Source: Setoptus koraiensis (taxonomy: Eukaryota; Arthropoda). From it: a stretch of DNA of 64,000 nucleotides. The notes beneath the pieces are model-generated. The model was not told the origin of the DNA. It did not search any database and saw only the letters and a list, made by a program, of their open reading frames with translations. The translations under genes were made by a program, and so were the position numbers. Positions 10,818-21,832 of this stretch are shown here, piece after piece (the stretch's first letter is position 1; each line of letters begins with the position of its first letter). The stretch covers positions 15,066,001 to 15,130,000 of the forward strand of contig CM106585.1 of the NCBI GenBank assembly GCA_048013815.1, given 5' to 3'.

Positions 10818-13800
10818 GATTGAAGATTCTGACAACTGATTAAAATTATCCACAATTGGATTTCGATCATCGTTGTCATTGGTTGTGGCATGTTTTTTAA
10901 TGAAATACTTAGTTGTGTTCATTCCAGATAGCAGACCTCCCACCAGAATGATGAGAAAGACAATAAGATAAATTATGACATCAAAAAAGTCTCCTATCTT
11001 TCTAGCTTCAGCATCGGCTTGAGGCAACCTGGCGTTGTTCTTGAATCTATTGAGAAGCAATTTATTGAATTCATAATGCCATAGAGTGATTGTCTTGTTA
11101 GAATGTATAACCAAACGGGTTCTGTCAATATCCGACAATTCATTGATAGATATATCATTCAATTGACAATAGACTTTTGCATCTGCCGTGACCATGATAT
11201 CGTACGACCTACATATCTTGTTTTCGTTCTCCAGAACTAGATCATAACATTCATTTGCGCACTCAAGTGAATGGGCCGTTAGTTGGAAACTTATGGCATG
11301 TTTAGCACGATTGTCAATAGCTATCCCGTCGGTTACGCCAAACATGAACTCTGTGTTCAGATTATACTTGGTGCAGGATATTTTTTTCACTTGTGATTCA
11401 TGGCCGGATAAATCGTTGTCATCAACATCTTGAAACAAATTAGCAGGAGTGCCTCTGATGCAAGAATAATCTTCGCAAAACAAAAAATCCTTGCAGACAG
11501 AATTGTGTTTGCTTAAGGCATCATCTACACATAATCGAGCACAATGTTCGATATCGTCTACGGGAACTACAGAATCCGGCATGTCGCTAATGAGAATGTC
11601 GTTCTTTTGTTTGGTGAACATTTCTAGATTGTTCCTATTGTAGACAGCGCACTGAGAGTCTTTCATTAATAGATTGGCCACATCGGCATTATTGTGTTCT
11701 CCCTCAGGTGCCTGTTGTTGATCGTCAGCTAATGCCAATGCAGATAACGGTTGCTTGTTGTTTGTCACGATTCGATCTGTTAATTCTTTGCCCAGGTACT
11801 TCTTCGAAGCGATGCATTGGCTCTTATAGTTGGCTTGTCTTGTTCGTTTGTTGTGCGATTTGGCGCAAAAAGAATACGATTTGCATTGAGTGTCATGCAA
11901 ACAATTTAAATGGCACGCGTCGAGACTAACTTGGTCTTGAGCCATCATTAAGGTCAGTCGGTCCTCGGTTTGATCGTCGTCGTCACTTGTTTGCTGCTGC
12001 TGCTGTTGTTGGTCAGTAGTTGGCTCGGCCGATGTCGATACTATTGGGTAATTGATGCCACTACCATCGATGCTATACCTGTATCCTTGCAATATTTTGC
12101 TCTTTTGCGCAATGTCGTCCAGTTTTATTTTAGTTTTCTCTATCCAATAGAATTTGCTCTGATCAAAGAACGTCTCAGGTTGGCCCGGTGCTATAGTGTA
12201 ACCTTGTTTGTAGTGCAATTGCACCCTAGTATGTTCCTTTTTTATGGCTCTAGTTCGTACAAGATGCGTACTATATTCCAGTCCAATGGCCAGTTTGTTT
12301 TTATTGAATTTCTCTACTGGCTCAATACTAAACAATCTACAATCGGCGCTATTGTTGTCGGCCACCACCGATAGATCATTTTTTGTCCAACGATCGCTAT
12401 TTGTTTCAACGGCACAAAAGCCACCGGAATCATCTATTTCATTTGTGTGCACATTTGATGGACAGAAGGCAAAGTCAATTAGATCTTTGCGATGCATTGC
12501 GCGCCACATACATTCCTCTTCTGAATCAAGCAATTCGAATTTGTCGCCCAATTGTTCCACCAAAATATTGTCCACGTTCTTGCGGCCAAAGCCGAGAAAT
12601 TTAACACGAAAATCGTTGCCAGGTATATCACACAAATCGACGCTCATGTAAATGAGATCATCGTGCATTTTCGACTGCAAGTTACTAATTTGCGGCCTAG
12701 GCACATGAAACACGCTTTGAAGCATCGTGACGAGAGCCTCGTCGCGAACTCTATGATCCAGAAACGGATTCAGCATCTGAAGCATCTCTTTTCGGTAGAA
12801 TCCGGCAGGTTCCTCAGTCCTCAGCATGAGCTCTAAAGTGAGCTTGTTTGCTTCGTTTTGGCTGCAATCGGAAACGTCAAACAGATCGCCCGAGCGCTCT
12901 GTGCCTTTGCTCAGGAACCTGTTGAACTCAAACACCTCTATGTCTGTGCTGGATTTGATCGCCGAATTGTTTATTATTTCCACCAGTTTCATCTTGACCA
13001 ATCTGCCTCTCATTTCTTCATGTTTGGCCTCATAATAAATCACGTATCTGTCAATGTTGTTGTTCGTTTGTTCGTCGCCGCCTTGGCCGTTTATCTCGTC
13101 AGCCCCATCAGGTGCTGGAGTTTGCAGCTCAACATACTGACTGTAATCGTCTATTATGTGCATCGACTCTCTCCAAATGGGCCAATTGTCAACTTTGGCC
13201 TCGTACACCAGACACACTATTCCTCGTACTTGCGCGAAACCCACAAAGACAGCATTGTCGTTTTGCATGAAATTTGCATACGAGTTTGCCTCGTAGTCCG
13301 TCATGGATTTTGTCACGCATCTTCTCAGTTGCAATCGGGCCAAATTTGCATTTTCGATATCGCTGATCGGCTCATTGGCCTCATCGGCGGAACTACCATC
13401 TGCGGCGCTAGTGAGGCGATCATTGAGGGACGCCAAATGATATTTGGTTCGCGAATACATGTCGTAAATGGTTGTAGAATACTGTTGCTGTTGTGAGCTC
13501 TTATTTATGAGATCGCGCTTGAGCACTTTGTTTTGTTTGTCAACAACGAAATGAATGTCAATTTTTTCGTTGGCCTCGTTCCGCAAATGAGCCTTAAAAC
13601 TAAACTCGCCCAACGCACCCTTGTAACCGAACATCTTTTCGTAAGTGGACACATCCTTTAGATACTGGCCGCAGCCCCAGCCGATTGGCATGGACAGTTT
13701 GTCTAGACCGGTTCGTGAATCGTATTGCTGCCACTGCTGAATGGGCTCAATAGAATAGTAGTCAATGTTTAAATCCAATTCAACGGCCGCGTTTGTGTAG

Positions 13801-14642
13801 GCCACTTTCAGTCTGACTGGCAGCACCTGACCCAAGTCAGTTGTTTGAAGTATTTTGGCGTGATCATCGACGCTAATGTAGGCGCTCATGAGCAAATATT
13901 TGTCCTGTTTTTTGTTGCTTTTGTCACCGCTGAAACCGCCGGGAAGCCTGATCTTGATCTTTTGCTGTTCGTAGGCCCTGTCGACCACTTGTATGTTTCT
14001 TATCATCCTGATTGATTGCGGATCGAATTTCAACGATTTCAGTTGCTGATAATTGTCCGCAAACATTCTCAGATAAGTGTCTGGCGTGCCAATTATGAGC
14101 GTATCATCGCGTTTGAGACCAGCACTGTCTAGATCGAGGAACTTGCTCACCTCTTCCTGATTGATGTCGTACACGTGCTTGTAAAAGTCCTCAAGACTCG
14201 ACGGTTCGCAAGGTCTGCCTCTCAGATTCAAATTTTGGTGCTTGACATCGAAATTGTGATACCAATTGTATGAGATTTTCTCCAGCTTACTGTGTTCCGT
14301 TTTGCTGGGCTCAAAAATGTTCACCTTAATCATATTTCTATACTCCAAGTCAGTTATGTACTGCTCGAAATACGATATTTTTCTCCTTTCAACCTTGACA
14401 ACAGAACCCTGGCTCGAATGCGGAAAAATCTGCACATTGCTCACAATCTGGCCCCTGATTACGTAACTGGATTGCTGGATGAGCTGGCGCAGGTACAAGC
14501 CATTGTCGGCGGCCTCGTCTGCATTGGCGGCCGACACTAATAGGCTACTGACGCTTTGATTTACATCGTGCTGGCGGTGATACGATTTATTTAGGAAAAT
14601 TATTGCATAAACATATATTAGTGTTATTCTGACAAACAGCAT
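10809..14642 (-). CDS. Large type I membrane protein with apple/PAN-like cysteine modules, possibly of the LolA-like family
   Basis: 1277 residues in one exon. The ATG at 14642 is preferred: the frame extends nine codons further only through a TTG, the peptide from this ATG starts with a good signal sequence (MLFVRITLIYVYAIIFLNKS), and a TATA-like element sits ~40 bp upstream. A long N-terminal ectodomain has paired elements such as MPIGWGCGQYL and VFEFNRFLSKG...FDVSDC; these remind me of the LolA-like domains annotated in many mite, tick and nematode proteins, from memory only. Towards the C-terminus are three cysteine clusters of apple/PAN type: ACHLNCLHDTQCKSYSFC, HCARLCVDDALSKHNSVC and ECANECYDLVL...CRSYDIM. 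A poly-Gln/Asp linker precedes the first. One transmembrane helix (~residues 1220-1240) and a 37-residue cytoplasmic tail end it. Function unknown; perhaps an extracellular adhesion or lipid-binding receptor. Convergent with the abLIM gene. Confidence 0.72.
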   Translation of the reverse strand: MLFVRITLIYVYAIIFLNKSYHRQHDVNQSVSSLLVSAANADEAADNGLYLRQLIQQSSYVIRGQIVSNVQIFPHSSQGSVVKVERRKISYFEQYITDLEYRNMIKVNIFEPSKTEHSKLEKISYNWYHNFDVKHQNLNLRGRPCEPSSLEDFYKHVYDINQEEVSKFLDLDSAGLKRDDTLIIGTPDTYLRMFADNYQQLKSLKFDPQSIRMIRNIQVVDRAYEQQKIKIRLPGGFSGDKSNKKQDKYLLMSAYISVDDHAKILQTTDLGQVLPVRLKVAYTNAAVELDLNIDYYSIEPIQQWQQYDSRTGLDKLSMPIGWGCGQYLKDVSTYEKMFGYKGALGEFSFKAHLRNEANEKIDIHFVVDKQNKVLKRDLINKSSQQQQYSTTIYDMYSRTKYHLASLNDRLTSAADGSSADEANEPISDIENANLARLQLRRCVTKSMTDYEANSYANFMQNDNAVFVGFAQVRGIVCLVYEAKVDNWPIWRESMHIIDDYSQYVELQTPAPDGADEINGQGGDEQTNNNIDRYVIYYEAKHEEMRGRLVKMKLVEIINNSAIKSSTDIEVFEFNRFLSKGTERSGDLFDVSDCSQNEANKLTLELMLRTEEPAGFYRKEMLQMLNPFLDHRVRDEALVTMLQSVFHVPRPQISNLQSKMHDDLIYMSVDLCDIPGNDFRVKFLGFGRKNVDNILVEQLGDKFELLDSEEECMWRAMHRKDLIDFAFCPSNVHTNEIDDSGGFCAVETNSDRWTKNDLSVVADNNSADCRLFSIEPVEKFNKNKLAIGLEYSTHLVRTRAIKKEHTRVQLHYKQGYTIAPGQPETFFDQSKFYWIEKTKIKLDDIAQKSKILQGYRYSIDGSGINYPIVSTSAEPTTDQQQQQQQTSDDDDQTEDRLTLMMAQDQVSLDACHLNCLHDTQCKSYSFCAKSHNKRTRQANYKSQCIASKKYLGKELTDRIVTNNKQPLSALALADDQQQAPEGEHNNADVANLLMKDSQCAVYNRNNLEMFTKQKNDILISDMPDSVVPVDDIEHCARLCVDDALSKHNSVCKDFLFCEDYSCIRGTPANLFQDVDDNDLSGHESQVKKISCTKYNLNTEFMFGVTDGIAIDNRAKHAISFQLTAHSLECANECYDLVLENENKICRSYDIMVTADAKVYCQLNDISINELSDIDRTRLVIHSNKTITLWHYEFNKLLLNRFKNNARLPQADAEARKIGDFFDVIIYLIVFLIILVGGLLSGMNTTKYFIKKHATTNDNDDRNPIVDNFNQLSESSINK

Positions 14643-14682
14643 CTCGTTTCTCGTGGTCGCATACAACAATGCAATTTGCGCA

Positions 14683-14688
14683 TTTATA
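14683..14688 (-). promoter_or_regulatory. TATA-like box for the 1277-residue gene
   Basis: Minus strand reads TTATAAAT here, 41-46 bp before the ATG at 14642. It predicts transcription starting near 14655, downstream of the TTG at 14669, which supports the ATG start. Confidence 0.4.
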
Positions 14689-14689
14689 A

Positions 14690-16809
14690 CTGTAGTGAAG
14701 ACGCGTCCGCTGCCGTGAACGGTGCAATGAAAACAGGCACGACAAGCATGAATGGAGCTTGTTTGTCCTTTCGACAGCTAGATTCGTGGCTGGATTCGCA
14801 GCCAGATTGGTGGCTAGATTCGCAGCTTGATAGATTGGGATAGATTTGGGCAGATTTGGGCAGATTTGGGCAGAATGCGATAGAGTGAGATAGAGTTGGA
14901 CGGCACAGTGTGACGCGCCGTGTGGCGGTGGACGAATCGAGTGTGTTTTGTCGACACACAAACAAACAACATCTATTCGGTGTAGCCTTGCGTGGGTCCC
15001 GTCGACTAGCGGAGGCCAAAAGCTGTCGAGCGAGCGAGTCATTTGATGAGCGACTGACAATTTGTGAGCCAAGCCGGCCAGGGTCAGCTGTCAAGCTAGC
15101 GAACAGAATCGGAAGAGGAATGCATAACTGGATCATCATCGTTCGAGGGGAAACACTGCACCGTGCATTGTGAACAGCGATGCATTAAGGCCGCTGCGAT
15201 TCACTTCCGATTGTGTTCGGTAGTCGGCCGTCGTCGACGAGCGCCAGTCAAACATGATGTTGATGATTTGAAATTCATGAATTTGCATCAAGCGTCGCTT
15301 GTGTGGCCCACACAACAACTTATGACAAACATTCTGGCAGTGGCAAGAGCAAATTACAAAATTACAACAACAACAACGACAACAACAACAACGACAAGCA
15401 TCAGCTCGCCAGCATTCAACAAAGCCGCTCGCTAGGAAAGTAAAAAGATAGCCAATGAGGAGAGAAATGGGATCATTTTATTTTATCATTTTATTTGCCT
15501 GATCATGCCCGATGTATGCTGATTGCACGAACAGCTGAGCACAGGAAGACAAGGTATGGGTCATTTTTTGTGCCTCGCTCTCCTGTCCTGTCCTGTCCTG
15601 TCTGTTCGCTTCTATTGGCTTCTTTTTGTTCTTTTATTCTCCTCAGCCTCTTCAACCAATCGCAGCTACTAGATGTGATTTATTGTCAATGAATCGAATG
15701 TACAATGTTTGTGTTAACGACATTGCACACAGTGACAGCAGCTCAGGTACAACAGGTGCTTAGGCTTTTTTCATTGGTGCTCAAATGACATTGATCATCG
15801 TTGTTTGTTGGTGGCATCATAATCAGCGGCGGGTCTCGGTGTGCATGCAAAAAACACGGTAACAATTGTTGCACAACAAATCAGTGCGACAGAGACAGTC
15901 TAAATCATTTGCTTAATAGACAAAGTGATGCTCTTTTCATGCCCGATAATGGCGGCGGCAGCAGCAGCAGCATCCATTGTCATCCAAGCTGCGCCAACAA
16001 TGTGTGTGTGTGTGTTATGCAATAATATGCAATAATCAACATTGAGTATCATGAATGAATCTGCGTATCTTGTATAATCTTGTATAATACGTTGCACAAT
16101 GTCGTATATTTGCGTATTGTTGCACAATAAGAGCACTCAAGTGTGTCGCTATCGCCAATATTGCAACACAATAATACAATAATGGCCTCTCATGGTCTCA
16201 TCTACATGACCAACCAACGACAACAACAATATCAACACACACACACACACACATGAGTAAGAGATGAATTGCATCAGATGTTGTGTAATGATACTTGTGT
16301 AATGGATAAATGGCTCGCATAAATTGGTTCGGCCCATCGGCAATCATCGAGCCCAACTGGCCAAGCGAATGTTTCCAATTGGGCTTCTCGACTAGAGAGT
16401 ATCGAGTAGCGGCCAACAGTCGGAAAGGTGACGGGAATTCTTTTCATTATTGTTTGGCTGCTTGCATGAGGCTGCATGCCGGCGAGCTGATTAGGGCTGA
16501 ATTGGAGAGCTGCTCATTATTGAGCATACTCATCCTCATTTTATCCACTCTTCTTCTGCTGCTGCTGCCGCCGCTTGCAACTATGCGACCAACAGCACAA
16601 CAATTAGCTTGCCAGTCGCAATAAGAGCGCGCACCGGTATACATCGGCGTCGTATCATCGTTATATTTGACACAAGTCAGTTTATGCAAGCATCGATCGA
16701 CACAATTGTCGCCATACGAGCATCGGTTTGGTCTGGCCGGTCTCAACAACATGAGAGTTAGTTAGTGACATTAGTTAGCTAGTCACAAGTTGGATAGACA
16801 GATACGAAA
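14690..16809. other. Divergent promoter region, no gene seen
   Basis: Lies between the minus-strand membrane protein gene and the plus-strand low-complexity gene. It contains three copies of a 10-bp unit (TTTGGGCAGA) at about 14845-14874, a CAA/CGA tract near 15360-15400 and a CA tract near 16234-16254. Open frames here look accidental. Confidence 0.5.
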
Positions 16810-16811
16810 GA

Positions 16812-16847
16812 TATAATAAAATTAAGATAATCAGTGCCTCAGTCAGT
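16812..16847 (+). promoter_or_regulatory. TATA box plus TCAGT initiator
   Basis: TATAATAAA starts at 16812, and an arthropod-type initiator TCAGTC starts at 16843, with its A 33 bp downstream of the TATA start. The first ATG follows at 16870, so the leader would be ~25 nt. An earlier TCAGT at 16831 is too close to the TATA. Confidence 0.5.
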
Positions 16848-16869
16848 CAGATCATCATCGGACGGCATC

Positions 16870-19800
16870 ATGGCGTGTACCCCACCGGCGTGCTGTCAGA
16901 AGCGGCAAAGCGACCATGCGCCAACAACAACACAAGACACAAACAGTGCATTGTCAACAACAAAACCAACAACAACAACAACCACAACAAATACCCACAT
17001 TGGGAGCGATAACGGCGCCAACAAACAACAAACAAGCAGACAACAACTAATTAGCAACTCACCTGCCCGTCAACCAACAGCGATAGCAACCAGCAATCAA
17101 ATGATGTGTCAAAGATCGAAACTCACAAGCCACTCAAAACTCGCTCAACAAACAACACCAGACGAAACAAACGCACACACAAAGTTCGTCAGACACTTGC
17201 TGACACTTGTAGTCGGTTGTCATACTACAATTAGCACCACCAAACCGAGCACCGACAACAACAACAACAACAACAGCATCAACAACAACAATAGCAACAA
17301 TAGCAAGTGCCCCACTAATAATAGGCTAGCCGCCGCTAGACACATCAATAAGAGCCTCTCAGTGCAGCATACTAATGGCAAAATTCTACTTCCGCTTTGT
17401 GTTGCCATCACCATAATATTAGTGTCGCCACAAATAGAATTGTTCAATAATAGTTTCTTTCATCGCAACCAGTGCGAATTCACAACAACAACAACAACAA
17501 CGACAACAACACAACATAGGACGCTAGTGAGCAATGGCGACAATTCTCGAACTTTCAACAACAACAACAACAACATAGCAGACAGCAACCGCCAACAACA
17601 ACAACATGCCAGAAGCGGCCATCATTACCTGTTGCTGGCATCGGCAAGTGGCGCCTTGGCCACAACAAGCTCGCATAATAATAATGACAGGGATCAGTCG
17701 ACGACACAAACAAAATCTTCTAACAATCATCGCAACAATAGCGCCTCAGATAATCAGGCCGCTGATGGCAGCTCAGCTAGCAAATCGACTGGATCCAAGG
17801 GTTCTGAATTGGACGCAGATAAACAGCAGCAAACAAAAAGAGACCACACAAACAAACTAGAGTCGGTCAACAAGAGACCAGCTCAGTATGCGGCGACAAC
17901 AGCGGCAAACGACGCAACCGGAAGTAGTGCAAGTAACGGTCAAGTTGCCGGAAAACCATCCATCACCGACAACGCTAATCATCGCAACAGTGGCAACAAC
18001 AACAACGGCCGCAACAACAGGAAAAAACATCTCAAGGCCAGGTCGGCTAGATTGGACAAATCTGCATCGGTTAACAGTGCCAAGGAGCAAGTCAGCAACA
18101 AACAACAACAAAGTAGTGAAACAAACAACAGTGAGCAACAGGTGACCAGTAAGACAACCAAAAGCACCACCACTACCAGTAGTACGGACACTAGCAATGG
18201 CGCAGTGTTGCCCGCGGGCCTCAGAAAACGAATCATAAACAAATTCATAAAGGAGGGCGGAAATCCGCAGAACATAGTTGTTAGTGATTCTACTATAACA
18301 ACAACATCGCAATCTAAAAAGAAAACAATCACTACTGTATACAAGATATTACCCAATGATGACACCAGCGGTGCTATCACAACAACTACACCACTGCCCG
18401 ACCCCAAATCCAGCTTGATGCCGCCCACTACTTCTGGTTTTGGAATAACAACCACGAATCAGGTGGAGATGCCGCCCATAACATCGTTTAAGTGGCCGGC
18501 AACGCAGCCTAAGTCTTCCTCGGGCAACAATTCAGCGGGCACTGGTGGCACTGGCATAGGTGATAAAGGAAGAAAAAAGATGCGCAAAATACTGGTTACA
18601 AGAACGGAAAGAAAGAATTTTCCAAGCGACGATGAGGACGCAACATTATTCAACAATAACGATCTAACATCGCCACAATTGAATAATGTAATCATGAACA
18701 ACAACAACAAAAAGGATGATTTTTTGTCTTCGTTAATGAAAATCAATAAAAACGATGATCTACAAACAATGATGAAATGGAATCCGTCGCCGGCCAGCCA
18801 GCAGCATCACCAGGACATGTTCGATTTTGACAATAATTATAGGAAGTCGGGCGCCGAGAAGGCATTCGAGACGCCGGCAAACATTAAGAAGAAAATAAAC
18901 CAGGCAGTTATGAAAAACGTTGACGAGGACACACACAATGACGCCTTCAATTCGTTTGGGCCCGCCGGGGGCATGCCGGACAAGATGCCCATGATGCCCA
19001 TGATGCCCGTGATGCCCATGAAAGAGGAACGACACTACGAATTGCAAGTGGGCAAAAAGCACATTCCAATGGAGCTGACCGTTGAGGGGGGCACCGACGC
19101 TCTCATGGACAACATGGGGCCCGACTCAATGATGGGCGTCCTGCCGCCATCGATGCCAATGCCGCCAGTGCGGGCCATGATTATGGGGGGCAAGATGGGT
19201 AAGAAGCCCAAGATGGGCGTTAAAAATGAATTGGACATGGATCATTTGTCAAACTTTTTCGAGTTCGGCGCCAAGGCGGAACCGCCCGGCTCGAAACAAG
19301 CGGGCGATATCGCGCCGAGCCCCAAAAAGAACCCGACTAACGGCGGCAACAGTAACAAGGATACCGCAACCACTAAGTCGTCGCAGGCAGCCCAGACAAA
19401 TGGAACGACAGGAGCAACAGGTGAGAAGAAATTGAAAAAGAAAGAGTCGTCGCACGAGCCAGGCAAATCAAAACATGATGACACCAGCGGCAAGAAACAA
19501 TCTGAGCCGGCGTCTACCGCAGCCAACAACAATAATGATAAGGCAAAAGATACAGACAAAGGAAAAGAGAAAGCGTCCTCTGAAATATCAAGATCAATTT
19601 CAACTGACTACAACTCGAATTCGGAACCTAGCAAAAACAAGGGCGAGAACAACAGAGCCAAATTCTCGAGACCGCACACATTCAATCGCGGAGGCAAGAT
19701 GGCGGCGGCCAAGAGGAAAAACAACAACAAACAGGAGGCCCCAATCAGTTCCGACGACGGGGATGAAGCATCTGGTGGCAGCAGCAGCAACAACAGTAAA

Positions 19801-21816
19801 GAAAACGAAAATGGTGATAATAGCAACTTGAAGAAACACGGCAAGAGGAAACAGCATCAGCACGCCGATGGTTCTGATCAAAATAATAATAACAAGAGTT
19901 TCGCGAGGCAAGCGACTACAACGAGCCCGGCGACGGCGACGACGAACACTAACGGGCTGGTTATCTTCGGAAAGTCATCGGATAACCGAAAGGCCGACAG
20001 ATACAAGAAAAAGAAGAAGCACCACAAATCTACCACGACGACATCGACGACATCAACGACACCACCCCCTACCACCACAACAACTAGCACAACCACCACA
20101 ACCACCAGCGCACCAGATCAGAGCGAATTGAGTCAATCCAATGATGATAATGACGCCGATACAAATACCAATCAACAAATGGTGCCATTGGTGAAAATTG
20201 AGGCCACTAATCATGACCAATCGAGCCATCCTGTGATAACTCTCACCACCTCTAGCAGCTCCGATATAGCTCACCGACAGCACTATTCGCCCAATGGCTT
20301 GGCCAATGGTGCCGACAGTAACGGCGGAGGCGGAGGAGGAGGAACTTACTTATCGGCAATCATAAGTCAAGTTCCGGCTAGAAAACCAGCTAAATCCGCA
20401 TCATCGCATGCGGGTTATTATGAACCCGAGGTGACACTACCTAGAAACACAAATTTTGGAAAGAGAAAAAAGACACTGATCGCAAACAGATCGCAGGGTG
20501 ATTCCAATGCAAACCAGCAACAACAGCAAGAGTCTAGTCACGCACCAAATATTATGATGTTGATAGATGTCAATCCATCGCCTGTGTCACATGTGTCATC
20601 GTCGTCTGATAGACGACTTAATTATAGCAATCCCACCATAGCAAATGGTCCGCAAAAACTGACCACAGGTTTCACTCCCTTATACGCTCTGTCTACGCAA
20701 ACCATTGGACCGGATGGAAGTTTGATCCGGGGCAACGGTTGGACACCAGTTATTATCCAGCAGCAGCCGGCGGCGCCGCTGCAACAGCAGTCGCCGCAGA
20801 GACAACAACAACATTCTCACCGGCAAGCCAGCAATTCAAATTTGAATGTAATATTGAATCTCAACCAAGATCATAATAACCTGCAACAACTACAAGGTTC
20901 CAATGGAGTCGCGCCCGAATCACAGAACTACCAGCACAGGCTGACGTTTGTACCCCAAGAGAGTCGTCAGAGCACTTTCAGCAATGCAGCCAACTGGAAG
21001 TCAGATCAGCAACAACTGAAACCCAAATCCAATTTCCGCTCCATCACAATGAACCACACCAGCCGGCCTCTGCCCCCGCCGCCCATTTTGACGCCAATGA
21101 GCGACGACACCAATCCAGAGGGGCAACAGGGGGCTATTGATAACAACGGATTTGATTCCGGCCTCAGTCATGATGAATCAATGAGACAAGACGATGAGTC
21201 TGGCCTGTTTCAGCAGCAGTCCGAACGACGTAGACAGCAACATCGTCATGACAACTCCTATGGTGACAACCGAGAAAGCAACTATGGTTATGCAACCAAC
21301 CAACTGAGTCATTACAATCAGCGGAATAATCATTTCAATCATAGTGCCGATAATATGAACGACGACAGCACAGGAGAGATGACACAAAATCCACGCCACA
21401 CGAGTGACCAAGATGAGTTTGTGAGTCATATGACGACACCCACATCGGACATGTATGATGCCCATCAGAATGGTGATCCCTCCAATTTGGCCATCAATCG
21501 AAACAGGGGCGAAACTTACGAGATTACACCAAGTCAACGACTGGCCCAGCAGCAGCACCAAGATCATTTGCGAGAGCAAGATAGCGAATCGGAGGAGACG
21601 CAACAATTTGAAAATATTGATAACAGCCACATGATGATGGCGCCTAGACAACAAATGGTGTACCAGCGACAGCTGTATTCGTTGGACAAGGACAACCAGA
21701 TGGGTGATGATAGTCACAATTACAATAAACAAACATCGCCTGAGATCCCCGGAAGTGGCAGTAATCTGTTGAACGAGATGCTTGTCTTCTTGAACTTTAG
21801 CACGTCACACTTTTAG
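16870..21816 (+). CDS. Large low-complexity protein with one hydrophobic segment, unknown
   Basis: 1648 residues from the ATG at 16870 (the frame opens 12 codons earlier, at a GTG that sits inside the promoter). No family recognised. Residues 1-165 are Asn/Gln/Thr-rich; residues ~171-187 (ILLPLCVAITIILVSPQ) are the only hydrophobic segment and could be a type II anchor or an internal signal. Then follow Asn/Ser/Lys-rich disorder, a more constrained patch (GLRKRIINKFIKEGGNPQN, nt ~18210), a Met/Pro-rich block MPMMPMMPVMPM (nt ~18980-19020) next to EERHYELQVGKKHIPMELTV, Lys/Ser/Gly stretches, a Thr/Pro mucin-like run (nt ~20030-20110) and a Gln/His-rich end. The frame stays open for nearly 5 kb, which such triplet-rich DNA can allow, but the TATA/initiator and the constrained patches favour a real gene. 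An AG|GTGAGA at ~19418 could be a cryptic donor. Confidence 0.6.
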   Translation: MACTPPACCQKRQSDHAPTTTQDTNSALSTTKPTTTTTTTNTHIGSDNGANKQQTSRQQLISNSPARQPTAIATSNQMMCQRSKLTSHSKLAQQTTPDETNAHTKFVRHLLTLVVGCHTTISTTKPSTDNNNNNNSINNNNSNNSKCPTNNRLAAARHINKSLSVQHTNGKILLPLCVAITIILVSPQIELFNNSFFHRNQCEFTTTTTTTTTTQHRTLVSNGDNSRTFNNNNNNIADSNRQQQQHARSGHHYLLLASASGALATTSSHNNNDRDQSTTQTKSSNNHRNNSASDNQAADGSSASKSTGSKGSELDADKQQQTKRDHTNKLESVNKRPAQYAATTAANDATGSSASNGQVAGKPSITDNANHRNSGNNNNGRNNRKKHLKARSARLDKSASVNSAKEQVSNKQQQSSETNNSEQQVTSKTTKSTTTTSSTDTSNGAVLPAGLRKRIINKFIKEGGNPQNIVVSDSTITTTSQSKKKTITTVYKILPNDDTSGAITTTTPLPDPKSSLMPPTTSGFGITTTNQVEMPPITSFKWPATQPKSSSGNNSAGTGGTGIGDKGRKKMRKILVTRTERKNFPSDDEDATLFNNNDLTSPQLNNVIMNNNNKKDDFLSSLMKINKNDDLQTMMKWNPSPASQQHHQDMFDFDNNYRKSGAEKAFETPANIKKKINQAVMKNVDEDTHNDAFNSFGPAGGMPDKMPMMPMMPVMPMKEERHYELQVGKKHIPMELTVEGGTDALMDNMGPDSMMGVLPPSMPMPPVRAMIMGGKMGKKPKMGVKNELDMDHLSNFFEFGAKAEPPGSKQAGDIAPSPKKNPTNGGNSNKDTATTKSSQAAQTNGTTGATGEKKLKKKESSHEPGKSKHDDTSGKKQSEPASTAANNNNDKAKDTDKGKEKASSEISRSISTDYNSNSEPSKNKGENNRAKFSRPHTFNRGGKMAAAKRKNNNKQEAPISSDDGDEASGGSSSNNSKENENGDNSNLKKHGKRKQHQHADGSDQNNNNKSFARQATTTSPATATTNTNGLVIFGKSSDNRKADRYKKKKKHHKSTTTTSTTSTTPPPTTTTTSTTTTTTSAPDQSELSQSNDDNDADTNTNQQMVPLVKIEATNHDQSSHPVITLTTSSSSDIAHRQHYSPNGLANGADSNGGGGGGGTYLSAIISQVPARKPAKSASSHAGYYEPEVTLPRNTNFGKRKKTLIANRSQGDSNANQQQQQESSHAPNIMMLIDVNPSPVSHVSSSSDRRLNYSNPTIANGPQKLTTGFTPLYALSTQTIGPDGSLIRGNGWTPVIIQQQPAAPLQQQSPQRQQQHSHRQASNSNLNVILNLNQDHNNLQQLQGSNGVAPESQNYQHRLTFVPQESRQSTFSNAANWKSDQQQLKPKSNFRSITMNHTSRPLPPPPILTPMSDDTNPEGQQGAIDNNGFDSGLSHDESMRQDDESGLFQQQSERRRQQHRHDNSYGDNRESNYGYATNQLSHYNQRNNHFNHSADNMNDDSTGEMTQNPRHTSDQDEFVSHMTTPTSDMYDAHQNGDPSNLAINRNRGETYEITPSQRLAQQQHQDHLREQDSESEETQQFENIDNSHMMMAPRQQMVYQRQLYSLDKDNQMGDDSHNYNKQTSPEIPGSGSNLLNEMLVFLNFSTSHF

Positions 21817-21832
21817 ATGCGCGCCATCTAAA

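Noticed and set aside
14669-14669. Start of the 1277-residue protein nine codons earlier
   Set aside because: That codon is TTG, and the TATA-like element predicts transcription starting downstream of it.
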